Position numbers and translations under genes: made by a program. DNA of 20,151 nt, taken from positions 1 through 20,151 of IMG/VR virus record IMGVR_UViG_3300042450_001323. The stretch is one strand, 5' to 3'. This DNA is from a virus. Positions 6,836 to 12,188 of the stretch are shown here, one piece after another. Every line of letters begins with the position of its first letter. The first letter of the stretch is position 1. The notes under the pieces were generated by a model. That model was not told the DNA's origin and ran no database searches. It saw only the letters and a list, made by a program, of their open reading frames with translations.

Positions 6836-7447
6836 TTAACTGTCTATATAGAACCCAAGCCTATTGGTATCTTCAGCTTCAACAAACCTCATGGATTGTG
6901 GGGGGTTGATCTCTTCTCCTTCCCACACGGGTATTGCAATGTTATTACCGTACACAAAGTCGGGGTTGCCTCGCAGATGTATCTCAATAAGTTTACCCCC
7001 GATAAATTCACAGTTGATTGTTTTGTAAAAGAGTGGTATCTTACCCAACATCGCAGGTTGCGGAATAGATATTTCTAGCTTCTCCCATTTTATAAATTTT
7101 GAATGAGGTGCATTCGGGTGTGGAGTACCTTTAACAGTCAACACAGGCTTGTACAGGTGGTAATCAACGCTAATGTGATCGCCCGTGAAGAACTCACACC
7201 AGAACTCTCCAGGATGCAGTTCAAGAGTGCAGAAGTCTAACCAGACCTTGCGAGCTCCTACACCCATACCCTCAAAGTTGGAGATGGGTCTTACCATGTA
7301 AAAGTCGGGCTTGGGAACGGGCATACCCCTTGGTCCACACACATGCCCAGCTTTCTTTGCTACAATCAGCTTGTCAAACACCCAGAGGTGGTCATGGTCA
7401 GCAATTGACCACATATCATAATCGTTATGCACACTCAATTTTATCAT
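6836..7447 (-). CDS. conserved phage protein of unknown function
   Basis: A 203-residue protein (206 from an upstream GTG at 7456). Features: a DHDHLWVFDKLIVAKKAGH segment, a glycine/proline patch CGPRGMPVPKPDFYMVRP, then NFEGMGVGARKVWL and GEFWCEFFTGDHISVDYH. The VRP and GMGVGA patches faintly recall nucleotide-binding loops of ATP-grasp proteins, but the essential metal ligands cannot be identified, so I leave it unassigned. Neither start has a good Shine-Dalgarno. It lies 17 nt upstream of the thermonuclease start and downstream of the ferredoxin gene. Confidence 0.75.
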   Translation of the reverse strand: MIKLSVHNDYDMWSIADHDHLWVFDKLIVAKKAGHVCGPRGMPVPKPDFYMVRPISNFEGMGVGARKVWLDFCTLELHPGEFWCEFFTGDHISVDYHLYKPVLTVKGTPHPNAPHSKFIKWEKLEISIPQPAMLGKIPLFYKTINCEFIGGKLIEIHLRGNPDFVYGNNIAIPVWEGEEINPPQSMRFVEAEDTNRLGFYIDS

Positions 7448-7498
7448 GTGTGGCACGAAAGCACTAGGTAGTGAACTTACCTGCTTTTGTTTGTGAGT

Positions 7499-7744
7499 TT
7501 AAGGTTCAATGAAAATACATTCGCCAGGGCATTCCTCGGCGGCTTCAATGACATCTTCCAGCCGATCATCAGCGAAAGAAGCTAAGCCAGCTGCGCCTTC
7601 GGGGTTTCCCACAGAGGAGGCAAATATTTTGTCTCCTTCTCGTACATACGCCAAACCATCGGGCATCATCGTAAACACATCGGGTGCTATCTCGGCGCAC
7701 AGACCATCTCCAGTACATAAGTCTTGATCAATCCAAACTCTCAC
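7499..7744 (-). CDS. single-cluster ferredoxin (3Fe-4S / Asp-variant type)
   Basis: An 81-residue ferredoxin of the actinobacterial type that partners cytochromes P450. Cluster ligands are C10 and C16 in DLCTGDGLC, and C72 followed by Pro73 in EECPGEC. The position of the second Cys of a 4Fe-4S motif is Asp13, which points to a 3Fe-4S or Asp-ligated cluster. An extra Cys76 follows. It transfers single electrons in the cytoplasm; the partner is not in this window unless one of the oxygenases draws on it, and 2OG oxygenases normally do not need one. It starts at GTG 7744, 7 nt after a TG-G-TATACT extended -10, so it is probably leaderless. Confidence 0.9.
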   Translation of the reverse strand: MRVWIDQDLCTGDGLCAEIAPDVFTMMPDGLAYVREGDKIFASSVGNPEGAAGLASFADDRLEDVIEAAEECPGECIFIEP

Positions 7745-7751
7745 AATAGGA

Positions 7752-7760
7752 AGTATACCA
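7752..7760 (-). promoter_or_regulatory. extended -10 promoter of the ferredoxin gene
   Basis: Minus-strand TGGTATACT fits TG-N-TATACT and ends 7 nt before GTG 7744. It lies back-to-back with the plus-strand -10 at 7770-7775. Confidence 0.55.
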
Positions 7761-7769
7761 TCCTTACGC

Positions 7770-7775
7770 TATAAT
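7770..7775 (+). promoter_or_regulatory. -10 box of the FmdB-type gene
   Basis: A perfect TATAAT lies 6 nt before the ATG at 7782. The -35 region is weak. The spacing suggests a leaderless transcript. Confidence 0.55.
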
Positions 7776-7781
7776 GGGAAC

Positions 7782-7958
7782 ATGCCACAATACAACTATC
7801 GCTGTTCTAATGGACATACTCATGAAGAGTTTAGATCCATTCTGGAAGATAGTAAAACAGATGTTTGCCCCGAATGCAACGCTACGCTAAAACAAATCTA
7901 TTCCCCGCCGATGATAGAACTCAAAGGCAGTGGATTTTACCGTAACTCTAAGAAGTGA
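7782..7958 (+). CDS. FmdB-family zinc-ribbon protein
   Basis: A 58-residue protein with the FmdB/CxxC regulatory layout: MPQYNYRCSNGH at the start, then CPEC at residues 29-32, and a C-terminal tail ending GSGFYRN. C8, C29, C32 and probably H12 bind one zinc. Family members are small putative regulators common in Actinobacteria and their phages; the tail motif G-S-G-F-Y is typical. It diverges from the ferredoxin gene. Its stop codon TGA is also the TG of a strong extended -10 (7956-7964). Confidence 0.85.
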   Translation: MPQYNYRCSNGHTHEEFRSILEDSKTDVCPECNATLKQIYSPPMIELKGSGFYRNSKK

Positions 7959-7964
7959 TATAAT
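7936..7964 (+). promoter_or_regulatory. strong promoter at the end of the FmdB-type gene
   Basis: TTTACC (7936-7941), a 17-nt spacer and TATAAT (7959-7964), with an upstream TG forming an extended -10. The expected start is near 7971. There is no protein-coding ORF downstream before the terminator at 8071-8099. Confidence 0.65.
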
Positions 7965-7970
7965 ACTTAT

Positions 7971-8098
7971 GGCACCCTAAAAGTGTCAAGCGGCAATCGT
8001 GATCTGCACTATCACCAGAGCAGAACGAATTTCGCTATCTTAGGACCGTTATAGTTCACTGAGAAGAAAGAGAGACCACTCGCAAGGTGGTCTCTTTT
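7971..8098 (+). ncRNA. candidate small RNA of about 128 nt
   Basis: The stretch lies between a strong extended -10 promoter and a strong intrinsic terminator. All reading frames are short: the first ATG region stops after three codons. Local pairing is visible: GTGAT/ATCAC (7999-8003 with 8011-8015), a tiny CGAA/TTCG pair near 8026-8034, CTAT/ATAG (8035-8038 with 8051-8054) and the terminator stem. I recognise no Rfam family. It could instead be an unusually long gap, but promoter and terminator placement favour an RNA gene. Confidence 0.5.
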
Positions 8099-8099
8099 C
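8071..8099 (+). terminator. rho-independent terminator of the candidate small RNA
   Basis: A 9-bp stem AGAGACCAC (8071-8079) / GTGGTCTCT (8087-8095) with a 7-nt loop, then a T-rich tail. Confidence 0.8.
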
Positions 8100-8229
8100 T
8101 ATTCTAAGCACACTTCCAGCCTTCCTCCCGAATTTTAAACCCGCCCATGCCCGAATCCCGCCCACGCCATTTTTTAGAAAAATTGAGTATATATTAAAAC
8201 AGTGTTATGCCGTATTTTACGGTGTACCT

Positions 8230-8292
8230 GAATTGGTATGTTGGGTAGGGTCAATGCCCTACGGGGTCACATTGAGCCAATTCTTGACCCAA
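8230..8292. repeat. interleaved inverted repeats upstream of the GC-rich unit
   Basis: GAATTGG (8230-8236) pairs with CCAATTC (8277-8283). Inside lies GTAGGG/CCCTAC (8245-8250 with 8257-8262). A competing pair TTGGGT/ACCCAA spans 8241-8246 and 8287-8292. It sits just upstream of an extended -10 at 8297-8305, so operator or structured-DNA roles are possible; none is proven. Confidence 0.5.
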
Positions 8293-8296
8293 TTCG

Positions 8297-8305
8297 TGAT
8301 ATATT
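8297..8305 (+). promoter_or_regulatory. extended -10 and structured leader for the 8441 gene
   Basis: TGATATATT fits an extended -10, with a predicted start near 8312. The implied 130-nt leader has an imperfect AAACCCCTTAT-type hairpin (8320-8343), GGTTGAG/CTCAACC (8401-8407 with 8415-8421) and CCCT/AGGG (8421-8424 with 8431-8434). The last holds the only Shine-Dalgarno-like AAGGG, so start-site access may be regulated. Confidence 0.4.
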
Positions 8306-8440
8306 ACCAAACAATTTCTAAACCCCTTATTCCATAAGGGTTTGCGAGAGTGTCAGTACTTGCTATGTCTGCCCTATGCCCTGTATCGTTTATTACATGA
8401 GGTTGAGCAACGGGCTCAACCCCTAGCGAAAGGGTCAGTA

Positions 8441-8911
8441 ATGGCAAAGGCAAAGGCAAGGTTCACCTACACGGTGAGCACCGAGGCAAAGGCTCTAGTA
8501 GCCAAGAGCCTCAAGGCAGTAGAGGCAGAGCGAGGCAGAGACCTCAAGGCAGGACACAAGGCTACCTATGTAGACCTAGTGCTACTGACCGCAGTAGCCG
8601 AGGCATGGGTACGAGGCGAGAGCGTAGAGGCTCTACAGGCTCAAGTGTCAATGGCATACGAGGCAGGCAAGCCCGTGACCGTGCCAGCGGTACTGCGATA
8701 CCAGCACCTACAGGGCAAGGCAGGCAAGACCGCTAGTGAGGTCAATGACCGCCCCGACAATGCGATCCAAGTACGCTTGGATAGCCTCGCAACGGTCAAG
8801 GGCATGGCATGGGTCAAGGCAGTACAGGCACGCCGAGGTCTCGCCTACGGCATGAAGGTCAAGGGTACTGACCCTGAAATAGCCGACCTCGTGGTATTCG
8901 CCAAGAGGTAG
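8441..8911 (+). CDS. basic/alanine-rich protein of unknown function, atypical composition
   Basis: A 156-residue protein from ATG 8441. An upstream in-frame start at 8342 would add 33 Cys/Leu-rich residues read from the hairpin leader and is unlikely. The N-terminus is basic (MAKAKARFTYTVSTEAK), followed by long Ala/Lys/Glu helices and a C-terminal ARRGLAYGMKVKG segment. I do not recognise the family. Base use is striking: AGGCA recurs throughout, codons GCA, GTA, CTA and AAG dominate, and GC content is well above both flanks. Recent acquisition or selection on the DNA itself could explain this. A GAAA-loop G/C hairpin follows the stop immediately. Confidence 0.7.
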   Translation: MAKAKARFTYTVSTEAKALVAKSLKAVEAERGRDLKAGHKATYVDLVLLTAVAEAWVRGESVEALQAQVSMAYEAGKPVTVPAVLRYQHLQGKAGKTASEVNDRPDNAIQVRLDSLATVKGMAWVKAVQARRGLAYGMKVKGTDPEIADLVVFAKR

Positions 8912-8916
8912 GCGAA

Positions 8917-8965
8917 AGGGGGGGGCGAAAGCCCCCCTACCCCCCCCCCTCGTGGGCGTAGGGGG
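8917..8965 (+). promoter_or_regulatory. two mutually exclusive G/C hairpins
   Basis: GGGGGGC (8920-8926), loop GAAA, GCCCCCC (8931-8937) forms a very stable tetraloop hairpin just after the 8441 gene. The same C-rich arm (CCCCCTAC, 8933-8940) can instead pair with GTAGGGGG (8958-8965). A run of ten C residues (8940-8949) separates them. There is no T-tract after the first hairpin, so it is not a standard terminator; a switch-like or processing role is possible. Confidence 0.5.
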
Positions 8966-8974
8966 TTATCGGGG

Positions 8975-8980
8975 GATAAT
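8975..8980 (+). promoter_or_regulatory. possible -10 box for the 9030-9367 pair
   Basis: GATAAT in the context TATCGGGGGATAATTTAG. The same TATCGG-N-TAA-type context recurs before genes at 9810 and 11174, which is the main support. No convincing -35. Confidence 0.3.
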
Positions 8981-9029
8981 TTAGTACATGATTACACACA
9001 CACAAAACAACAGAAAAGGAAAAACCATT

Positions 9030-9230
9030 ATGAATACCGAAATTAGACCAAATATCCGAATGAAGGGTATGCCAGTAGCAATAGTAAAGACAGGACATAT
9101 CCTGACCATATGGGTCTCAAGCCCTACGGGAGATAGTTCAGATAGTCACCTATTCACCATGCCATGTGTCAATGAGGCACAAGCCGAAGTTATCATGGAG
9201 ACATGGTTGAATGTATGGGGTCTCGTATGA
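9030..9230 (+). CDS. small protein of unknown function
   Basis: A 66-residue protein from ATG 9030, chosen over an in-frame ATG at 8988 because AAAAGGA lies about 9 nt upstream of 9030 and nothing precedes 8988. The sequence reads as alternating strands and a final helix (VAIVKTGHILTIWVSSP, then AQAEVIMETWLNVWG). No family is recognised. Its TGA overlaps the next ATG (ATGA, 9227-9230), so the two are translationally coupled. Confidence 0.7.
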   Translation: MNTEIRPNIRMKGMPVAIVKTGHILTIWVSSPTGDSSDSHLFTMPCVNEAQAEVIMETWLNVWGLV

Positions 9231-9367
9231 ATTGGTTCGGTATGTTCACCATGTTCCTCATGGTGACAGCCGTAGCCGTATGGTTCGCATACGAGGCAGG
9301 TTATGAGAAGGCGGTCAAAGATGTAACAATGTCTAAGACCTGGCTAGACCTAAACAATAAGAAATAA
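9227..9367 (+). CDS. 46-residue membrane protein
   Basis: Starts inside the stop of the previous gene. Residues 3-21 form a hydrophobic helix (FGMFTMFLMVTAVAVWFAY), followed by a polar Lys-rich tail. Function unknown. A strong terminator begins 10 nt after its stop. Confidence 0.65.
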   Translation: MNWFGMFTMFLMVTAVAVWFAYEAGYEKAVKDVTMSKTWLDLNNKK

Positions 9368-9376
9368 ACGGGAATG

Positions 9377-9403
9377 AGCCCCCTGAGAAATCGGGGGGCT
9401 TTT
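9377..9403 (+). terminator. rho-independent terminator
   Basis: AGCCCCC (9377-9383) pairs with GGGGGCT (9394-9400), 10-nt loop, then TTTT. It closes the 8441-9367 unit. Confidence 0.85.
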
Positions 9404-9404
9404 C

Positions 9405-9809
9405 CATGCACCAAGCAAAACACTGATACCCCTTTATCCAGCTTTAATGCGTACAAAAATTACCTTTATGTAAGTTTACAAACCCCCCATTTTTCAACCT
9501 AAAATTACACGCCTGTAAAATTACACGGCGGGCGGGTGTGGAGCTGCCCAAGAATGTAGCAGACGCACACCCGTTGCATAAATGCAACACTATGTACCAT
9601 TTTTAGTACACAAAAGTAATTCAATTGTTGCTTTATCGCAACGCATGAGTTGTCAATTCGCAACGGCATTATCCCCATTATGGGACATGAATAATTATGC
9701 ATGTTTATGCATAAATAGTGCATAAAATAGGTGCTTGTATTGTTACGGATATCGGTTAGAATTTGGTTGTTGAAGCAACCGCTTCACATTTCACAGATAG
9801 GGAAAAAAA
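9405..9809. repeat. gene-free spacer with cassette repeat A
   Basis: No ORF is convincing here. It holds TACCTTTATG (9461-9470), palindromes GTAAGTTTAC and GTAAAATTAC, and the repeat stem CGGGTGTG/CACACCCG (9533-9540 with 9566-9573). Right of the stem the palindromes change to the GTTGC type: GTTGCATAAATGCAAC (9573-9588) and further TTGC/GCAA pairs to about 9665. The promoter of the next gene occupies 9735-9762. Confidence 0.75.
9735..9762 (+). promoter_or_regulatory. promoter of the 9810 gene
   Basis: TTGTAT (9735-9740), 16-nt spacer, TAGAAT (9757-9762). The upstream context AAAATAGGTGCTTGTA is nearly repeated before the 10631 gene. The short leader has a hairpin GGTTG/CAACC (9765-9769 with 9776-9780). 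Confidence 0.65.
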
Positions 9810-10238
9810 ATGGCACAGAAAAAACGCAAAGCCGATGCAACCAAAGTTGTTGCATTGGAAAAAAAACTTGTTGCAAAGTCGCAACGCAATTCCAAAGCTC
9901 AAGTCAAAAAGTTTTATACCGATAACGGTACAAAGATTTTGGCTGAAGCAATTGCTGTTGCAATGACATTGCCAACCATGCCTAAGGGTTTGGCAAGTGG
10001 TGAAGAAATGCGCCAGTGGTGCATTACCAATAATGCCCCATCGGTACAGCGAAACATTGTTTGCCGAAAAGCAACCAACTATCGTGCCGATAACGCAATG
10101 CGTCAGCGCTTGAAGTCATGGCAAAAAGAAAACATCGCCAGTGCAACGCTTGACATTGTTTGGGCATGCAACCACGCAACAGCATTGCGTGAACCATTTT
10201 CGGTACAAGCCGAAAAGGTGTTCATTGTCAAAATGTGA
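9810..10238 (+). CDS. basic protein of unknown function, gene rich in GTTGC/GCAAC
   Basis: A 142-residue protein with a strongly basic, helical N-terminus (MAQKKRKADATKVVALEKKL) that suggests nucleic-acid binding. The middle contains a possible helix-turn-helix-like stretch (GEEMRQWCITNNAPSVQRNI) and a Trp/Lys-rich helix (MRQRLKSWQKENI). No family is recognised. The coding sequence itself is dense in TTGCA, GTTGC and GCAAC, the same half-sites found in the flanking non-coding DNA of this cassette only. It has its own promoter and terminator. Confidence 0.75.
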   Translation: MAQKKRKADATKVVALEKKLVAKSQRNSKAQVKKFYTDNGTKILAEAIAVAMTLPTMPKGLASGEEMRQWCITNNAPSVQRNIVCRKATNYRADNAMRQRLKSWQKENIASATLDIVWACNHATALREPFSVQAEKVFIVKM

Positions 10239-10245
10239 CAATGAA
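10221..10245 (+). repeat. inverted repeat over the stop codon
   Basis: TTCATTGTCA (10221-10230) and TGACAATGAA (10236-10245) form a perfect 10-bp stem with a 5-nt loop; the stop TGA (10236-10238) lies in the right arm. A separate terminator follows 12 nt later. Confidence 0.65.
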
Positions 10246-10257
10246 CAAAAAAGAATT

Positions 10258-10287
10258 GCGGGGGCAGAAATGCCCCCGCTTTTTTTT
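10258..10287 (+). terminator. rho-independent terminator
   Basis: GCGGGGGCA (10258-10266), loop GAAA, TGCCCCCGC (10271-10279), then eight T residues. It closes the 9810 gene. Confidence 0.92.
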
Positions 10288-10630
10288 GCATGTGTTGTTG
10301 CAAATGCGCAACATGTGTGTTGCATGTTTGCAACATGCGTGTTGCATATTTGGTACACACCATTTTTGGTACACCGTTGTAATATTACAACAAACGGGCG
10401 GGTGTCTTCCCCAGCGTAGCGACCCCATACACCCGTGGTAATATTACACAAATGTAACATTAGTTTAATACCTTTATGTAATGTAATATTACAAAACTCA
10501 TCCTTTATGGGAATGTAATAATACAGCTGCTTTTTATAGCCTCAAAATAGGTACTTGTAATTGCCTTAGGGATCTGATAGGGTGGAGCGTAGCGACACAA
10601 GTCGCTCTTAGACAAAAGGGGTAAAATTAC
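10288..10630. repeat. gene-free spacer with GTTGC palindromes and cassette repeat B
   Basis: Left part (10288-10350): a cluster of GTTGC/GCAAC, best as GTTGCA/TGCAAC at 10319-10334. Right part: repeat B with GTAATATTAC at 10379-10388, 10438-10447 and 10483-10492, the stem CGGGTGT/ACACCCG (10399-10405 with 10429-10435) and TACCTTTATG (10469-10478). ORFs on either strand here are read through these repeats and are not credible. Confidence 0.75.
10555..10583 (+). promoter_or_regulatory. promoter of the 10631 gene
   Basis: TTGTAA (10555-10560), 17-nt spacer, extended TG-A-TAGGGT (-10 at 10578-10583). The leader has hairpin AGCGAC/GTCGCT (10591-10596 with 10601-10606). Confidence 0.6.
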
Positions 10631-10870
10631 ATGAACCTATACGAAGTATCCTGGCAGTTTGAACAAGGCGATGCAGAATGGGCAGATAGTTTTCTGTACG
10701 AAGCCGAGAGCGTAGACGCACTAGGTAAGATCTTGCGCTCTATCAAAAATAACAACGGTGATGATCCTGACATGAGTGTAATTTTTGCACAGATCATGGA
10801 TGATGACATGGATGACGCTGATGACCGAGACATTACAGATGAACTGCCCGAAGATATTCTTGCTGACTAA
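10631..10870 (+). CDS. small acidic protein of unknown function
   Basis: A 79-residue protein with an N-terminal strand/helix part (NLYEVSWQFEQGDAEWADSF) and a highly acidic C-terminus (DDDMDDADDRD, then ELPEDILAD). Acidic phage proteins of this size sometimes mimic DNA or bind basic host proteins, but this is only composition. The ATG is immediately preceded by TAAAATTAC, the start-associated motif shared with 11174 and 11643; AAAGGGG lies 8-14 nt upstream. Confidence 0.7.
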   Translation: MNLYEVSWQFEQGDAEWADSFLYEAESVDALGKILRSIKNNNGDDPDMSVIFAQIMDDDMDDADDRDITDELPEDILAD

Positions 10871-10892
10871 AGTTACAAGCAAGTAAGATTAG

Positions 10893-10918
10893 CCCCTGCG
10901 CCCTCCGCAGGGGTTTTT
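10893..10918 (+). terminator. rho-independent terminator
   Basis: CCCCTGCG (10893-10900), 5-nt loop, CGCAGGGG (10906-10913), then TTTTT. Confidence 0.9.
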
Positions 10919-10930
10919 CTTTGTCCCCGT

Positions 10931-11060
10931 TTGTAAAGTTACACGCATGTAAGTTTACAGGGCGGGTGTAAGTTTACATAAAGCTAAACTTACACCCGTT
11001 TTAAAATTACACACATGTAATAATACTTTAATATCTTTATGGGGATGTAATAATACAAGA
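10931..11060. repeat. cassette repeat C
   Basis: Contains GTAAAGTTAC and GTAAGTTTAC, then a perfect 14-bp inverted repeat CGGGTGTAAGTTTA (10963-10976) / TAAACTTACACCCG (10985-10998) with loop CATAAAGC. TATCTTTATG follows at 11032-11041. Same order of elements as copies B, D and E. The whole 10919-11173 gap has no gene. Confidence 0.85.
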
Positions 11061-11117
11061 CATTTTGTGTCCAAAAACTAATCCTAAAATTACCTAAACT
11101 TACATGAAACTATCGGC

Positions 11118-11123
11118 TAAGAT
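11118..11123 (+). promoter_or_regulatory. probable -10 box of the 11174 operon
   Basis: TAAGAT in the context TTACATGAAACTATCGG, a context partly repeated at 12806-12828. A leader hairpin TTGGGC/GCCCAA (11131-11136 with 11143-11148) follows. The -35 is poor. Confidence 0.4.
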
Positions 11124-11173
11124 TTAGTTGTTGGGCAATCCCGCCCAATGGGTTAGAGAAAGGCTAAAATTAC

Positions 11174-11389
11174 ATGGGCGCTCATAACGATAAGAGTGTG
11201 AAAAAATTGTTCGCACTACTAAGGTCACTAGGCTTTACTATTGACAATAGAAAGAAAGGTTATAAAATTACACCGCCGAAAGATTACACAAACCAAACTC
11301 CATACTTCACACACGGTACGACTAAGTGCGTGAAGCCTTTGGTGCGTGAGTTTCGCAAAATGTACAACATTGAACTAGACCAAAACTAA
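11174..11389 (+). CDS. small basic protein, weakly HicA-like
   Basis: A 71-residue basic protein: KSVKKLFALLRSLGFTID, then a KKGYKITPP strand, a YFTHG turn and a final helix KPLVREFRKMYNIEL. The order helix, beta-hairpin with a G-Y-K-I/T-P pattern, H-G turn, helix resembles the dsRBD-like fold of HicA/YcfA mRNA interferases. However, no HicB antitoxin partner is present, so a toxin function is not supported. TAAAATTAC directly precedes ATG 11174, with GAGAAAGG further upstream. Confidence 0.7.
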   Translation: MGAHNDKSVKKLFALLRSLGFTIDNRKKGYKITPPKDYTNQTPYFTHGTTKCVKPLVREFRKMYNIELDQN

Positions 11390-11408
11390 CACGGAAGGAA
11401 TATTACAA

Positions 11409-11636
11409 ATGTCATACCTAACCTGCAAAATGCGTAACCGCATAAATTATCGGGATAACCTACCCCATGAATATTCATTCATTGGTAGCAATTCCGTAGA
11501 AGTACAACACGGTAAGTTTACACTTACTCAAATCCACGCCGTATGTAAGTTTTGCGGTGTACTCAATACCACTACACAAATTGAAGATAGCGAACACTCA
11601 TACCTATCAAACTTAGGCGAAACGGAAGGGTACTAA
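11409..11636 (+). CDS. small protein with CKFC motif
   Basis: A 75-residue protein of unknown family. CKFC at residues 46-49, together with Cys6 and His20/34/43, could form a zinc site. GGAAGGAATATTACAA precedes ATG 11409, combining a Shine-Dalgarno with an ATTAC variant of the local start motif. It follows the 11174 gene by 19 nt and its TAA is part of the TAAAATTACATG that starts the next gene. Confidence 0.7.
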   Translation: MSYLTCKMRNRINYRDNLPHEYSFIGSNSVEVQHGKFTLTQIHAVCKFCGVLNTTTQIEDSEHSYLSNLGETEGY

Positions 11637-11642
11637 AATTAC

Positions 11643-11735
11643 ATGAATGTAATAAAGATAATCTACGGGGTTGTAGTCCTTTGGTCATGGCTAATCTTAC
11701 CGATAGCGTTAGCGTGGTATATGGAACGAGACTAA
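11643..11735 (+). CDS. 30-residue membrane peptide
   Basis: MNVIKIIYGVVVLWSW and LILPIALAWYMERD form essentially one membrane helix with a charged end. The start is marked by TAAAATTACATG (11634-11645) like two neighbouring genes, which is the main reason to accept such a short ORF. Last gene of the three-gene cassette. Confidence 0.6.
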   Translation: MNVIKIIYGVVVLWSWLILPIALAWYMERD

Positions 11736-11755
11736 ACTTACAAGCTGGTAAAATT

Positions 11756-11789
11756 ACACGCCTGGTACTTTAGCCAGGCGTGTTTTTTT
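11756..11789 (+). terminator. rho-independent terminator
   Basis: ACACGCCTGG (11756-11765), 8-nt loop, CCAGGCGTGT (11774-11783), followed by a T run to 11789. The left arm overlaps a TAAAATTAC element. Confidence 0.9.
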
Positions 11790-12188
11790 ATCCCCTCTAA
11801 AATTACACGCCCGTATTATTACACGGCGGGCGTAACTTTACATCAAGCTAAAGTTACGCCCGCTGTAATTTTACACACATGTAATAAAAGTTTAGTACCT
11901 TTATGTAATAATACAGGGCGAACCCTGAAAATTACCCAGATGTAATATAAGGCTATATCCTTTATGGAGGTCATGTAATAATAGAAGTTTTTCTAAACTT
12001 ACACCGAAAAATATATTTGTAACCAAATTGTAACAATAACCGTGATATATCTCATATGGGCATTGGGTTTGCGGGGTTTATTACATTCTCATTACCTTGC
12101 AATTCATATTTCTATCCATTACATTTATTCATGTCAAGGCAACAACGCCAAGACAACCGCTTAGGCGGTTTACACGCAAAGGCAAAAC
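11790..12188. repeat. gene-free spacer with cassette repeat D
   Basis: Perfect 15-bp inverted repeat GCGGGCGTAACTTTA (11826-11840) / TAAAGTTACGCCCGC (11849-11863), 8-nt loop CATCAAGC, then GTAATTTTAC and TACCTTTATG (11896-11905). An extended -10 (TGATATATC, 12043-12051) may start the next transcript; its leader has hairpin AACCGC/GCGGTT (12155-12160 with 12165-12170). No ORF. Confidence 0.8.

Noticed and set aside
6836-7447. ATP-grasp ligase
   Set aside because: A VRP and glycine-rich patch are suggestive, but metal ligands and domain order cannot be identified, so it is left unassigned.
8342-8440. Longer start for the 8441 gene
   Set aside because: The extension is read from the hairpin-rich leader, has Cys/Leu-rich sequence unlike the basic protein, and lacks a ribosome-binding site.
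10103-10460. Overlapping minus- and plus-strand ORFs of 66-114 codons
   Set aside because: They run through a terminator, palindromes and the 9810 gene in other frames; proteins are Cys/His-rich artefacts of TGCAAC repeats, with no ribosome-binding sites.
11174-11389. HicA toxin of a toxin-antitoxin pair
   Set aside because: The fold resemblance is weak and the neighbouring 11409 product does not look like HicB; a toxin call would over-read the sequence.
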